64,000 nt of DNA from Bacillus cereus group sp. RP43 (GCF_040459645.1 NZ_JARVHQ010000001.1:868001-932000), one strand, 5' to 3'; counted from the first letter of the stretch, positions 48,498-58,278 are shown. The notes: generated from the sequence alone by a model not told the origin. Numbers and translations: made by a program.

Positions 48498-49325
48498 TTA
48501 TTTTGCATCAAATGATTTTAAATTGTCACGACGAATTTTATCTTTTTCTGCATCTGATTTTTTGAAATCATAGTCATATAAAGCGCCTTCCCAATCGCCA
48601 TACATCGGATTAGGGAAAATGATGAATTTCTCACCAAATTGTGCTTTTGAATCTGCGACTGTTTGATTGCGATCTTTTACAGACTTTCCATCAAAACCAG
48701 TGAAATCAGATAAGTTGTCACCGAAGAATAGGACGATTTCATGTGTTTGAGAAACAAGTTCACGACGCTTTTCTTTCCCTTTTTCTTTCGGGTCTTGTAG
48801 TAATATATGTTCTTTCGTCGCTTGAGGAGCACCTACGCGCTCAAGGTTTTTAATTGTTGCATCTAGTTGATTTGTTTTACGATTTGAGATGTAGTAAATA
48901 TCTACACCTTTAGACTCTGTATATTTTAAGAAATCAATAGCGCCTGGAAGAGCTTCAGCTTCAGCCTTATTAATCCAATCGTCCCATTTATAAGGATAGC
49001 CTTTTCCTGTTTTTACGCTCATTGCTTGATGAGGACTGTTATCTAAAACAGTTTCATCTAGATCAAGTACGATAGCAGGTTTTTTTTCTGTCCCTTTTGC
49101 AAGAGCTGCATCAAGCTTTAATTGACCAATATTGTAGCCTTGGTAGTAAAGTGCTTTCGTTTCACCAGCAGTTTGATACCATAAATCAGCCATCAATTGC
49201 TGGTCTGTTAATTTTACTTTCTCTTCTTTTGCCACTGTTTTCTCAGCTGTTCCTGAACATGCTACAAGCGATGTGGAAAGAACGGCTACAGATAATAAAG
49301 TGGTAATACCCCTCTTCATCTTCAT
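48498..49325 (-). CDS. Lipoprotein e(P4)-family 5'-nucleotidase/acid phosphatase
   Basis: The 275-residue surface lipoprotein has lipobox LVAC and a HAD class B acid phosphatase domain. The catalytic motif is VLDLDETVLDNSP. HAD motifs follow in YISNRKTNQ (threonine/serine-type motif 2), a lysine near KRRELV and the acidic motif LFFGDNLSDF. Family members dephosphorylate nucleotides outside the membrane so that nucleosides can be taken up. GGAGG precedes the ATG. Confidence 0.9.
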   Translation of the reverse strand: MKMKRGITTLLSVAVLSTSLVACSGTAEKTVAKEEKVKLTDQQLMADLWYQTAGETKALYYQGYNIGQLKLDAALAKGTEKKPAIVLDLDETVLDNSPHQAMSVKTGKGYPYKWDDWINKAEAEALPGAIDFLKYTESKGVDIYYISNRKTNQLDATIKNLERVGAPQATKEHILLQDPKEKGKEKRRELVSQTHEIVLFFGDNLSDFTGFDGKSVKDRNQTVADSKAQFGEKFIIFPNPMYGDWEGALYDYDFKKSDAEKDKIRRDNLKSFDAK

Positions 49326-49595
49326 ATGTATCCTCCTTGATGTTAGAAAATCATTTTATATTATATATTAAAATATAATATTTTTCGCATTTTTTTTTAT
49401 GAACATTTGCATATTGTCTTTTGTATATATAGTAGTTTGTCCTATAGTAGATAAGATGAATAAAAAAGATGTGATAAACAGTAAGTGGTTGAAGAAAAGG
49501 AATGTATGTAAGAAGATGGAATAAGGTTACTATATGCTGTTTTAAACAATCATATTATGAAACTGAGAATGCTATTGAAGGGGAGGATATATACA

Positions 49596-50480
49596 TTGAG
49601 TTTACAAATTCAAAACTTAACAAAAATATTCGGAGAATCTAAAGCAGTTAATGGTTTGCAAATCTCGTTACCGAAAGGTGAAGTGTTAGGGTTACTTGGC
49701 CGAAATGGTGCAGGGAAAACAACGACAATTAAAATGTTACTAGGTTTATTAACGCCAAATGAAGGTTCTATTACGTGGGATGGAAAATCATTTGGTGATA
49801 GCGGGGTAACAATTGGATATTTACCAGAAGAAAGAGGACTATATACAAAAAGTAGAGTAATAGATCAGTTGCGATATTTTGGTAGATTAGAAGGAATGAC
49901 GAAAAAAGAAGTGGATCTTGCAATTGATCATTGGTTAGAGCGCTTAGCAATTCCAGAATATAAATTTAAAACAGCTGGAGAACTTTCAAAAGGGAATCAG
50001 CAAAAAATTCAATTGATAGCTGCTCTTCTTCACAATCCAGAACTCCTTATTTTGGATGAACCATTTAGCGGACTTGATCCAGTTAATGCTGGAATGCTAG
50101 CTAGTATTATTGGAGAACAAGTACAGGGCGGAAAGACAATTATTTTATCAAGTCACCGTATGGAGCAAGTAGAGGCTTTTTGCCAACATGTATGTATTTT
50201 GAAAAAAGGTGAAGCAGTTGTAGAAGGACAGTTAAGTGATATTAAGAAGGAATACGGTTTTCGTAATTTAACGATTGAAGATATAGCAGAGAATGAAAAG
50301 GGATTAGAAGCTATACATGTTCCGTATGAAAAACAACAAGGCCTTCTTTATGTAAAAGTACAAGACGATGCAGAAGCTCTAAAGATTTTGCGACAATTGC
50401 AAGAACAAGGTGTTAGCTTACGACAATTTAAAATGCTAGAGCCAACGTTGAACGAAATCTTTGTAGAGAGGGCGAAATAA
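49596..50480 (+). CDS. NatA-type ABC transporter ATP-binding protein
   Basis: The 294-residue ATPase has Walker A GLLGRNGAGKTTTIKML, signature LSKGNQQKIQ, Walker B LLILDEPFSGLDP and a C-terminal domain of about 80 residues. The pattern fits the YhaQ/NatA group, which exports Na+ or unknown substrates. The TTG at 49596 is selected because GGAGG lies 9 bases upstream; an earlier in-frame ATG at 49557 has no such site. It is followed by its permease gene after 2 bases. The 270-base gap upstream shows no other feature. Confidence 0.87.
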   Translation: MSLQIQNLTKIFGESKAVNGLQISLPKGEVLGLLGRNGAGKTTTIKMLLGLLTPNEGSITWDGKSFGDSGVTIGYLPEERGLYTKSRVIDQLRYFGRLEGMTKKEVDLAIDHWLERLAIPEYKFKTAGELSKGNQQKIQLIAALLHNPELLILDEPFSGLDPVNAGMLASIIGEQVQGGKTIILSSHRMEQVEAFCQHVCILKKGEAVVEGQLSDIKKEYGFRNLTIEDIAENEKGLEAIHVPYEKQQGLLYVKVQDDAEALKILRQLQEQGVSLRQFKMLEPTLNEIFVERAK

Positions 50481-50482
50481 AG

Positions 50483-51709
50483 ATGCGTAAATTTTCTCAT
50501 GTATTTTCATTTTATTTTAGGGAAGCGTTTTTATCTAAAAAATCATTAATTACGAGTGCGATTTTATTTTTGGTTGTGTTTGGGATTTTTGCATTTAATC
50601 ATTTTACTTCAGGCGATGATAAAAATAAGGATAAAGATAAAATTGCAGTTGTAGTAGAGAGTTCCACATACAAAGTACAAAAAGAAGAGCTAAATAAGTT
50701 ATTGCCATCAGCAAAAATAACGGTCGGTTCAAAGGATGATTTTGATAAACTGCATAAACAAGTAGAAGAAGGCGATTTAGATGGTCTATTCCATGTGACG
50801 GAAAAGAATGGGGCTCCAGCAGTTACATATATGTATAATGGATTTCCAAGCCAAGCAACTTCTGCGATTATGGCAGGCTATTTAAAACAACAATATACAA
50901 TGGTGACGATTGCAAAAAATAATGTTTCACCAGAAATTGCACAGCAACTACAAACAGAAATTCAAGTGAAGCAAGAAGCGATAAAAGACCGTACTTCTTC
51001 TTTCGGTATTGCATATTTCTTTACATTCGCTTTGTATATGTTTATTGTAGCTTTCGGAAATACAATTGCAATGAATATTGCATCTGAAAAGGCGTCACGT
51101 GTAATGGAAGTAATGCTTCCGAAAGTAAAGCCTCTTACGATGATGTATGCGAAAATTTTGGCGGTTGTTTCAACGGCGTTATTACAACTTGTAATATTGG
51201 CGTGTGGTTATCTTATTCCTTATTTGTTAGGTTGGGTCGATTTAGAAAGTGCATCATTATTTGGTGTTCCAATTGACTTTACAAAATTAGATGCAAAGGT
51301 TATAAGTATGTTTCTTGTTTATTTCATTACGGGGTATTTACTTTATGCGATGATGTATGCTGCGGCTGGAGCTGTTGTTTCTAAGACAGAGGATTTGCAA
51401 GCTGTATCTTTCCCGGTAATGATTTTGATCATGGCTGCATTCTTCATTAGTATTAAATCATTAAGTGATCCGAATAGTACTATTGTTGTTGTAAGTTCGT
51501 ATGTTCCGTTTTTCACACCAATGGTTACCTTCTCGCGGATTGTAGCTGGTGAAGCAGGTATGTTAGAGATTATGATAACATTAGTAGTTTTATTGGCGAC
51601 GATTGGTATATTAAATGCTATTACAAGCCGCATCTACGTAAACGGTGTAATGAATTACTCCGACAAAGTGAAGTTTAAAGATTTAGCGAAATTTATAAAG
51701 CGTCAATAA
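50483..51709 (+). CDS. NatB/YhaP-type ABC transporter permease
   Basis: The 408-residue ABC-2 permease has an N-terminal span, a large outer domain of about 150 residues (DKIAVVVESSTYKVQKEELN onward) and then five to six spans. The segment MNIASEKASRVMEVMLPKVKP is typical of the family. It is coupled to the NatA-type ATPase two bases upstream. The substrate is not evident; Na+ export is only a family-based guess. Confidence 0.87.
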   Translation: MRKFSHVFSFYFREAFLSKKSLITSAILFLVVFGIFAFNHFTSGDDKNKDKDKIAVVVESSTYKVQKEELNKLLPSAKITVGSKDDFDKLHKQVEEGDLDGLFHVTEKNGAPAVTYMYNGFPSQATSAIMAGYLKQQYTMVTIAKNNVSPEIAQQLQTEIQVKQEAIKDRTSSFGIAYFFTFALYMFIVAFGNTIAMNIASEKASRVMEVMLPKVKPLTMMYAKILAVVSTALLQLVILACGYLIPYLLGWVDLESASLFGVPIDFTKLDAKVISMFLVYFITGYLLYAMMYAAAGAVVSKTEDLQAVSFPVMILIMAAFFISIKSLSDPNSTIVVVSSYVPFFTPMVTFSRIVAGEAGMLEIMITLVVLLATIGILNAITSRIYVNGVMNYSDKVKFKDLAKFIKRQ

Positions 51710-51716
51710 TGGTAGA

Positions 51717-51751
51717 AAAGCATGATTTTCTAATGGAATCATGCTTTTTCT
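51717..51751 (+). terminator. Terminator of the NatAB-type operon
   Basis: AAAGCATGATT and AATCATGCTTT flank about 9 bases and are followed by T residues. Confidence 0.88.
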
Positions 51752-51827
51752 TTATGTATAAATTAAAAATAGTATATAATAATAAGAGTCGTCTTTTAAT
51801 AGAATGAATAAAAAGGAGGGTGTGCAG

Positions 51828-52259
51828 ATGGGAATTAGTAGTCGTTTTACAGTAGGTGTTCATATGTTAACGTTACTTGCAATAGATCGAAACTCTCGCT
51901 GTACCTCTGAATGGATTGCTGGTAGTGTGAATACAAATCCAGTTGTGATTCGTCGCATTACAGGAATGTTGAAGAGAGCAGGACTTGTTGATGTACAAGC
52001 TGGTAAAGGTGGTACGACACTTGCTCGTGATTTAGAAGAAATTACATTACTTGATGTATATAAAGCAGTGGAAGTTGTAGAAGAAGGACATCTATTTTCT
52101 TTCCATGAAAATCCCAACATTGAATGTCCAGTAGGAGCTAATATTCAATCAGTATTAGAGATTGTTTTAATACAATCGCAAGAAGCGATGGAAAACGTAC
52201 TTGCAAATGTAACGGTAGAGCAGTTAGTTACAAATTTAAAGTCTAAAATTAAAGAATAA
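51828..52259 (+). CDS. Rrf2-family transcriptional regulator (YwnA-like)
   Basis: The 143-residue protein has the Rrf2 winged helix (FTVGVHMLTLLAIDRNSRCTSEWIAGSVNTNPVVIRRI, given here as two parts: a helix 1 region, then SEWIAGSVNTNP and VVIRRITGMLKRAG). The wing reads QAGKGGTTLARDLEEIT. The cluster-binding cysteine triad of IscR/NsrR is missing; only two cysteines are seen. It therefore resembles the YwnA/thiol- or metabolite-responsive branch. GGAGGGTG precedes the ATG. No target is obvious beside it. Confidence 0.85.
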   Translation: MGISSRFTVGVHMLTLLAIDRNSRCTSEWIAGSVNTNPVVIRRITGMLKRAGLVDVQAGKGGTTLARDLEEITLLDVYKAVEVVEEGHLFSFHENPNIECPVGANIQSVLEIVLIQSQEAMENVLANVTVEQLVTNLKSKIKE

Positions 52260-52300
52260 AAAAGCGAGCTTCCTCATAATGAGGGCTCGCCTTTTTTTAT
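52258..52300 (+). terminator. Terminator between the Rrf2 gene and the aquaporin gene
   Basis: AAAGCGAGCTTCCTCA pairs with TGAGGGCTCGCCTTT around TAA and is followed by T. It is probably active in both directions. Confidence 0.85.
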
Positions 52301-52318
52301 TCAGAAATATTGAAAATT

Positions 52319-52984
52319 CTATTTTTCAGTATTTAAAATGAATTTACCTACAATAGCTGCTACGATACCACCAAGAATTGGTGCAACGATGAATACCCAT
52401 AATTGAGAAAGAGCTTCTCCGCCAGCAAATAAAGCTGGTGCGATACTACGAGCAGGGTTAACAGATGTTCCAGTTAACGGAATACCTAATAAGTGAACTA
52501 ACACTAATGTGAAACCAATTACTAATCCAGCTAAAGAAGAACTTCCTTTTTTACCTGTTACAGCAACGATAACTAAAACAAATACGAAAGTTAAAATAAA
52601 TTCAACTAAAAATGCTCCAGATAAACCAAGAGTTCCAAAACCATTTTGTCCTAAATTATCTAAAGGTGTTTTAGCAGAGCGTAAAATTGTTACTAACGTT
52701 GCAGTTCCTAATAAACCACCTAAAATTTGAGCTAATACATAATAACAAAGTTCCATAGCGTTCATTCTTTTGTTGATGAACATAGCTACTGATACCGCTG
52801 GGTTAATATGACATCCAGAAATTGTTCCAATGCTATATGCCATAGCCACGATAGATAATCCGAAAGCCATTGCGATACCTAAAGTTCCGATTCCTTCAAT
52901 TCCGCCGCCAATGACAGCTACTCCAGTTCCGAATAATACAAGTACAAATGTACCAATAAATTCAGCGATTGCTTTTTTTAACAT
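52319..52984 (-). CDS. Aquaporin Z-type channel (MIP family)
   Basis: The 221-residue channel has six spans and the two NPA half-helix motifs: SGCHINPAVSVAMF (about residue 60) and GTSVNPARSIAPAL (about 173). The short loop lengths and the NPARS second motif favour a water-selective AqpZ over a glycerol facilitator, which usually has NPARD. AGGAGG precedes the ATG. Confidence 0.9.
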   Translation of the reverse strand: MLKKAIAEFIGTFVLVLFGTGVAVIGGGIEGIGTLGIAMAFGLSIVAMAYSIGTISGCHINPAVSVAMFINKRMNAMELCYYVLAQILGGLLGTATLVTILRSAKTPLDNLGQNGFGTLGLSGAFLVEFILTFVFVLVIVAVTGKKGSSSLAGLVIGFTLVLVHLLGIPLTGTSVNPARSIAPALFAGGEALSQLWVFIVAPILGGIVAAIVGKFILNTEK

Positions 52985-53101
52985 AATTTACCTCCTATTA
53001 ATGCACATGAAACGTATTATAACATAGGTTTTAGTATAAATAGCTAATGAAATACTATTCTGATAAGGCGAAATAGGGGGACAATAAAAATAGATATGGT
53101 T

Positions 53102-54103
53102 CTATGAAGAAGAACCATATCTATTTTTATGCTGATTTTTTTGTTTAATGACTGGAACAGAACGGTTTAAAACACTATTTACGACCATTCCTAGCATGAT
53201 AATCATCATCCCAATCAGTGACAGACCACTAGGGAATGAGCCATTTAAGAAGATAATTTCACCAAGCACGGTAAAGACCATCGTTCCAGCTTGTGTTGCT
53301 TCAACAGCTCCAAGTAAAGCAAGATTGTCTTTTGCTAAGTCAGTAGCGAAGAAGAATGTCATCGTCGCAATGACTCCGGAACATAATGCTAATAAAAATC
53401 CTTGCAACATTTGACTTGATGATGGAATACCAGTAGTGGAAAATCCGTATATACCAAGTAGAATTGTGATAGGGAGACTTCCAATTGCCATTCCTAATAC
53501 ACGTTGGAATGTATCGAGACGTCCACCAACAAGTTCCATCATTTTTCGGTTACCGAACGGATATAAGAAAGCCGCTAATACGACAGGTAAAAATCCCGAG
53601 ATGAACTGAGTCATTGTAATATGACCTGCTGCAGTCGCTTGCATACAAATTACACCAAGTAAAATAAATAATGCTACATATAAACTGCGAAGTGGAATTT
53701 TTCCACGTACAAGTTTTGTACCTGATTTCGTTTCTATTTTAACGAAAAATAATGGTGATAGTAGTAAACCTGCTAATATCGTAACTTGCCAAGTTCCAGC
53801 AACGAGCCAAGCTGGAGAAAAGACAGCTGCAAAACTTAATAAAGAATAGAAACCAATACCTGCAACGGAACCCCATCCGATCCATGCTAATGGATGTTTC
53901 TTTAACTCTTCCCATAAAGCTCCTAAGTTTTTGCGAAATAAAACGATAAGGAATAAAATAGGGAGAGCAAATAAAAAACGGAAGGAAGCTGTCCAAGCCC
54001 AGCTTGTTCCAGATACGTTCATTGCTCTGTTAATAATAAAGGTTGCAGAAAAAAAGGCCGATGATAAAAGACCTAGTAATATTGCGCGCATGAAGTATGG
54101 CAC
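53102..54103 (-). CDS. DMT-superfamily multidrug/metabolite exporter
   Basis: The 333-residue membrane protein has about ten hydrophobic spans in two repeats and begins MRAILLGLLSSAFFSATFIINRAMN. It fits the EmrE-like multidrug resistance efflux transporter family (PF13536) of the drug/metabolite transporter superfamily. The substrate is unknown. An XRE-cupin regulator is divergently transcribed from the 89-base gap upstream and is its likely controller. Confidence 0.83.
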   Translation of the reverse strand: MPYFMRAILLGLLSSAFFSATFIINRAMNVSGTSWAWTASFRFLFALPILFLIVLFRKNLGALWEELKKHPLAWIGWGSVAGIGFYSLLSFAAVFSPAWLVAGTWQVTILAGLLLSPLFFVKIETKSGTKLVRGKIPLRSLYVALFILLGVICMQATAAGHITMTQFISGFLPVVLAAFLYPFGNRKMMELVGGRLDTFQRVLGMAIGSLPITILLGIYGFSTTGIPSSSQMLQGFLLALCSGVIATMTFFFATDLAKDNLALLGAVEATQAGTMVFTVLGEIIFLNGSFPSGLSLIGMMIIMLGMVVNSVLNRSVPVIKQKNQHKNRYGSSS

Positions 54104-54192
54104 TCCTTTCGGAATTGAGTATTTATGTATAGTATAATATACTTAAAGTGAATAAAAGTAAACTATTTTATATTTTAAGGTGGTTTTTATAT

Positions 54193-54765
54193 ATGAAAGA
54201 AAATGAAGATATGCAAACGAAAGAAGTAATTCAGCAAGTAGGTCAGTTATTAAGACAAATTCGAAATGAACAAAAATTAAGTTTAGAAGATTTAGCCCAA
54301 AAGACAGGTGTTAGTAAATTAACGTTAGGAAAAATTGAAAGAGGTGAAACGAATCCAACATTAGCTGTCATCTGGAAAATTACGAAAGGGTTATCGATTC
54401 CTTTATCGAGATTAATGGTTGTTGGAGAACCTGTAGCTGTTGCGCGCTGCGGAGAAGGATTTGCAGTAGATGTAGGACAAGCATGGTATTTAGAAACGAT
54501 GTTCCGTTACACGAAAGAAACAGGGATGGAAATGCACCGAGCTTGTTTAAGAGCGAATAGTATATATGAACCTGAAGCTCATCATGAAGGAGCAATTGAG
54601 CTTGTAACAGTAATGAAAGGGAAAGTATTTATTCAAGTGGAGAATGATGTATACGAATTAAATGAGTTTGACTCCATTCAATTTGAAGCGAATAAGAAAC
54701 ATAGTTATAAAAATGAAGAAGATGAAGTGGCGGTATTACATTTAACGATGAAATATTCTTCATGA
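54193..54765 (+). CDS. XRE-family regulator with C-terminal cupin domain
   Basis: The 190-residue protein has a helix-turn-helix (LSLEDLAQKTGVSKLTLGKIERG, i.e. LEDLAQKTGVSKLTLGKIE) at about 31-54 and a cupin sensor domain at about 110-188 (EGAIELVTVMKGKVFIQVEN, then FEANKKHSYKN). Such regulators often control a neighbouring exporter or amino-acid gene in response to a small ligand. It is divergent from the DMT exporter gene. ATG 54193 follows AAGGTGG; the frame back to 54148 has no ribosome site. Confidence 0.87.
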   Translation: MKENEDMQTKEVIQQVGQLLRQIRNEQKLSLEDLAQKTGVSKLTLGKIERGETNPTLAVIWKITKGLSIPLSRLMVVGEPVAVARCGEGFAVDVGQAWYLETMFRYTKETGMEMHRACLRANSIYEPEAHHEGAIELVTVMKGKVFIQVENDVYELNEFDSIQFEANKKHSYKNEEDEVAVLHLTMKYSS

Positions 54766-54806
54766 AAAAATCACCTATAGAAAAGAATTCTATAGGTGAT
54801 TTTTTA
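54764..54806 (+). terminator. Bidirectional terminator after the XRE-cupin gene
   Basis: AAAAAATCACCTATAGAA and TTCTATAGGTGATTTTTT form an 18-bp stem, overlapping the stop codon. Confidence 0.92.
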
Positions 54807-54839
54807 TATGCTCTTCTTAAGTATATGGAATGATACCAG

Positions 54840-55025
54840 TTAGTACGCGCGTGGCATAAATAATAAACAAATAAAATAAACTAAAAATCCTGTTCCGAAA
54901 CATAAAACTGCAATAACCCAAAGGATACGAATGAGAGTAGAGCTAATATCAAAATATTCTCCTAAACCACCACATATACCAAATAGCATTTTATCAGTTT
55001 CGGATTTATATAACCTCTTCGACAT
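54840..55025 (-). CDS. PspC-domain membrane protein
   Basis: The 61-residue protein has the PspC pattern: KRLYKSETDKMLFGICGGLG-type head (KMLFGICGGLGEYF), then one membrane-spanning hairpin (LIRILWVIAVLCFGTGFLVYFIC). B. subtilis YvlC is similar. Family members take part in envelope stress response. AGGGAGG precedes the ATG. Confidence 0.88.
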   Translation of the reverse strand: MSKRLYKSETDKMLFGICGGLGEYFDISSTLIRILWVIAVLCFGTGFLVYFICLLFMPRAY

Positions 55026-55232
55026 ATTATGATCCTCCCTTTTTTATATCACCGCTGTTATGTATGAGTGATACAGTATTCTTTTATTCTATATGGAAAT
55101 TTATGAGAAGACTATTAGGTTATATTACATTTTTTTGTGAAAGGGCAATATAGCGTATTAATTGTCTTAATTTTCAGTTGATATTAAAATGAGGGTGTGA
55201 CGTATTTTCTAATATAAGGTGGGGAAATGATA

Positions 55233-56474
55233 ATGACATTGTATTGGTTGACTAATGTAAAGCTTGAAACAGGTTATACATATGAAGAAGCGAAAATTTT
55301 ACAAACGGAAACGGAGATATGCAGTCTTCTTATTGAAGATGGGCGAATTAAAAGAATTATATCGGGAATCATTCACGAGGAAGGGACATTAACTTTTGAT
55401 GCTAATCGTTTATTAGTTTTACCAGCTTTTGAAGAGATGCATATTCATATTGATAAAACATATTATAGTGGACCTTGGAAAGCTTGTATGCCAGCAGAAA
55501 ATATTTTTACACGTTTTAATGAAGAGAAAACGATTTTACCAAAGCAATTAGCAACTGCTCAAGACAGAGCGGAAAATATGCTAGAGTTATTGCTTCGAAA
55601 TGGCGCAACAAATATTAGAACGCATTGTAATGTGGATCCGGTTATTGGACTTGGTAATTTAGAGGCAACGTTAGCTGCATTAGAAACATATAAAAATCGG
55701 ATGTCTGGTAGAATCGTTGCTTTTCCGCAACATGGATTATTACGCAGTAATTCTGTACAACTTGTGAAAGATGCGATGCGTATGGGTGCGAATCTAGTCG
55801 GTGGAGTGGATCCAGCTACAGTGGATAATGATATCGAAAAATCATTACATACGATTATGGACATTGCGGTAGAGTTTAATGCGGATGTTGATATTCATCT
55901 GCACGATGCGAATAATCTTGGAACGTTTACAATGAAGAGATTGGCAAGCTTAACGGAAGAAGCAGGATGGCAAGGTCGTGTAACAATTAGTCATGCGCTT
56001 GGACTTGGAGGTGTTACTGATAAAGAGGCTGAAGAAGTTGCAGAAAGATTAGCAGCCTTGAAGATTGATATCACTTCAACCGTTCCAATAGGCAAACAAG
56101 TAATCCCAATTCCATTACTAGATAAAAAAGGTGTTAAAGTTTCATTAGGCAATGATAGTATTACAGATCATTGGTCTCCGTTCGGCACAGGTGATATGCT
56201 GCAAAAGGCAAATCGATTGGCAGAACGGTTTGGTTGGGGTGATGAAAGGTCTTTAGGGAAAGCTCTTCGTTTTATTACTGGAGGGAAAGAAACATTAAAT
56301 GATGAAGGGAAACGAGTATGGCCGAATGTAGGGGATGAGGCAAGTTTTGTTTTAACGAATGCAACATGCGCCGCTGAAGCAGTAGCTCGTCAAACAGAGA
56401 AGCGTGTAGTTGTATATAAAGGAAATATTGTTATAGGGGATTTAGATCAAGTGAAATCTAATAATCTTGTATAG
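55233..56474 (+). CDS. Cytosine deaminase-like amidohydrolase
   Basis: The 413-residue metal-dependent hydrolase of the CodA/AtzC-like branch has the metal site [11 protein letters not shown]. Further ligands lie in [18 protein letters not shown] (histidine), TISHALGLG (histidine) and [14 protein letters not shown] (aspartate). It is likely to deaminate a nucleobase or related heterocycle; the exact substrate is not clear. ATG 55233 gives 8-base spacing from GGTGGGG; ATG 55227 is the alternative. A nucleobase-type permease gene follows 120 bases later after a hairpin. Confidence 0.84.
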   Translation: MTLYWLTNVKLETGYTYEEAKILQTETEICSLLIEDGRIKRIISGIIHEEGTLTFDANRLLVLPAFEEMHIHIDKTYYSGPWKACMPAENIFTRFNEEKTILPKQLATAQDRAENMLELLLRNGATNIRTHCNVDPVIGLGNLEATLAALETYKNRMSGRIVAFPQHGLLRSNSVQLVKDAMRMGANLVGGVDPATVDNDIEKSLHTIMDIAVEFNADVDIHLHDANNLGTFTMKRLASLTEEAGWQGRVTISHALGLGGVTDKEAEEVAERLAALKIDITSTVPIGKQVIPIPLLDKKGVKVSLGNDSITDHWSPFGTGDMLQKANRLAERFGWGDERSLGKALRFITGGKETLNDEGKRVWPNVGDEASFVLTNATCAAEAVARQTEKRVVVYKGNIVIGDLDQVKSNNLV

Positions 56475-56495
56475 GGGAATCGTTTAGACGTTTTT

Positions 56496-56533
56496 AGAAG
56501 GGTTCTAATTGTGAAAATAGAACCCTTCTTTTG
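56496..56533 (+). terminator. Terminator between amidohydrolase and permease genes
   Basis: AGAAGGGTTCTA and TAGAACCCTTCT form a 12-bp stem around 10 bases and are followed by TTTTG. The short T tract suggests partial read-through. Confidence 0.78.
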
Positions 56534-56595
56534 TGTTCAGTAGAAACAGGATAACGCTATACTTCCTTATAGGAAAGCTAGAAGGGATGAAAAAT

Positions 56596-57882
56596 TTGGA
56601 CAATCAACATAATCAAAATCATATTATGGGAACTTTGCAATGGTTTATTTTTTTATTAGCAAACTCAATCGCGCTACCAATTGTCGTTGGCGGATTATTT
56701 CATCTTACGACGGAAGAAGTATTTTATTTAATGCAGCGTACGTTTTTCGTAGTTGGTATATCTTCATTTTTACAAGGATGGCTTGGACATAAGCTTCCGA
56801 TTGCGGATGGACCAGCTGGATCTTGGGTTGGTGTATTTACCGTGCTAGCTTATGCAACTGTAGGGCAGGATCAATTACATAGTACGTTGCAAATTTTAGA
56901 ATTAGGAATGATGGTTGCGGGAGTTGTTTTAATAGGACTAGGAGTAACGGGGTTTATCGGGCGTATTTTATTTTTATTTACGCCGCTCGTGACAGGGGCA
57001 TTTTTACTTTTATTATGCTTACAATTAAGCGGTGTGTTTTTAAAAGGAATGCTAGGAATTACAGCTACTGTTTCTCAAATCGATGGATTTACAGCAATAA
57101 TCGCGTTTAGTATATTTCTGTTCGTTACTATACTATCTAATTTTGGAAAAGGTTTTGTCAAAAGTTATGCAGTTTTAATAGGATTAATTAGTGGATGGAT
57201 TATTTTTCTAATTGCAGGGAAAGTGACGATTCCGTCTCAAGTAACTCATTTTGTGCAACTTCCACATATATTTGCTTGGGGACTTCCAAAATGGAATACT
57301 GGCATGGCAGTATCAAGTTTTGTTATGGTATGTATTTTAGTTTCAAATACAGTGGCAGCTATTATAGCAATTAATCAAGCTACCATTCAAAAAGCAACAA
57401 TTGAACAAAAACAGTTGAAGGATGGTACGTGGGTTGGAGGGATTTCACATATCATTTCCTCCGTATTTTCAACTGTAGGTGTCGTGCCGTTACCAGCAAC
57501 GGCAGGATTTATACGCTTAACAAAACAAAAATATATACGATCGTTCTTAATGGCATGTGTGCTACTAGTCGTTATGTCGCTTTTTCCAAGTATTATTCGT
57601 TACTTAGCATCGTTACCATCCGCTGTTGCATCTGCAGTTTTAATGGCTTCGTTCGTACAGCTAATTGGAATTGGGTTAAATAATATAAAACAAGTGGAGC
57701 TTAATGAAAGGAATGTAACGATTTTAGGAGTTGCGATATTATTTGGTTGCGGTGTTATGTTTTTACCGTCTGGAGCACTCCAATCTTTGCCTTCTGTTAT
57801 GCAATATATATTTGGAAATGGTTTGTTTGTAGGTACTGTTGTAAGTATATTGCTGGAACAAATATGGCGCATTAAAAAGTAA
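56596..57882 (+). CDS. NCS2-family uracil/xanthine permease
   Basis: The 428-residue protein has about 12-14 hydrophobic spans, ADGPAGSWVGVF near span 3 and the NCS2-type segment VGVVPLPATAGFIRLTKQK near residues 300-318. These fit the nucleobase:cation symporter 2 family. It probably imports the substrate of the amidohydrolase upstream. Start: TTG 56596, 9 bases after AGAAGGG; the ATG at 56587 is too close to it. Confidence 0.83.
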   Translation: MDNQHNQNHIMGTLQWFIFLLANSIALPIVVGGLFHLTTEEVFYLMQRTFFVVGISSFLQGWLGHKLPIADGPAGSWVGVFTVLAYATVGQDQLHSTLQILELGMMVAGVVLIGLGVTGFIGRILFLFTPLVTGAFLLLLCLQLSGVFLKGMLGITATVSQIDGFTAIIAFSIFLFVTILSNFGKGFVKSYAVLIGLISGWIIFLIAGKVTIPSQVTHFVQLPHIFAWGLPKWNTGMAVSSFVMVCILVSNTVAAIIAINQATIQKATIEQKQLKDGTWVGGISHIISSVFSTVGVVPLPATAGFIRLTKQKYIRSFLMACVLLVVMSLFPSIIRYLASLPSAVASAVLMASFVQLIGIGLNNIKQVELNERNVTILGVAILFGCGVMFLPSGALQSLPSVMQYIFGNGLFVGTVVSILLEQIWRIKK

Positions 57883-57952
57883 GCGGATAAAATGAGTGCA
57901 CGCACTGTATAAAAGTCTAAAATAACATCAGAAATAAAGCCCATTTTCATTC

Positions 57953-57980
57953 ACCACCTGCACATTTCGTTCATACAATA
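57953..57980 (+). promoter_or_regulatory. Possible sigma-K promoter of gerE
   Basis: CATACAATA at 57972-57980 fits the sigma-K -10 consensus CATANNNTA, and an AC dinucleotide lies 17 bases upstream (57953-57954). gerE is transcribed by sigma-K RNA polymerase in B. subtilis mother cells. Confidence 0.6.
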
Positions 57981-58047
57981 TCTTGACTAAATAAACACCC
58001 AACTTACACATATACAGCTCTGGCTTAAGCAAGGAGGGTTATACCAG

Positions 58048-58272
58048 TTGAAGGAAAAAGCGTATCAATCTAAACCGTTACTCACAAAGAGAGAAAGAGA
58101 AGTATTTGAATTACTGGTTCAAGATAAAACGACGAAGGAAATTGCAGGTGAACTTTTTATAAGTGAAAAAACAGTACGTAATCACATCTCAAACGCAATG
58201 CAAAAGCTAGGGGTTAAAGGACGTTCACAAGCAGTTGTAGAGCTTCTTCGTATGGGAGAGCTCGAGCTATAA
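58048..58272 (+). CDS. gerE: Spore-coat regulator GerE
   Basis: The 74-residue protein is a bare LuxR-type helix-turn-helix: [20 protein letters not shown], then [20 protein letters not shown] and [20 protein letters not shown]. It is nearly identical in length and sequence to B. subtilis GerE, the late mother-cell regulator that turns on coat genes. The TTG at 58048 follows GGAGGGTTATACCAG. Confidence 0.96.
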   Translation: MKEKAYQSKPLLTKREREVFELLVQDKTTKEIAGELFISEKTVRNHISNAMQKLGVKGRSQAVVELLRMGELEL

Positions 58273-58278
58273 GAAAGC

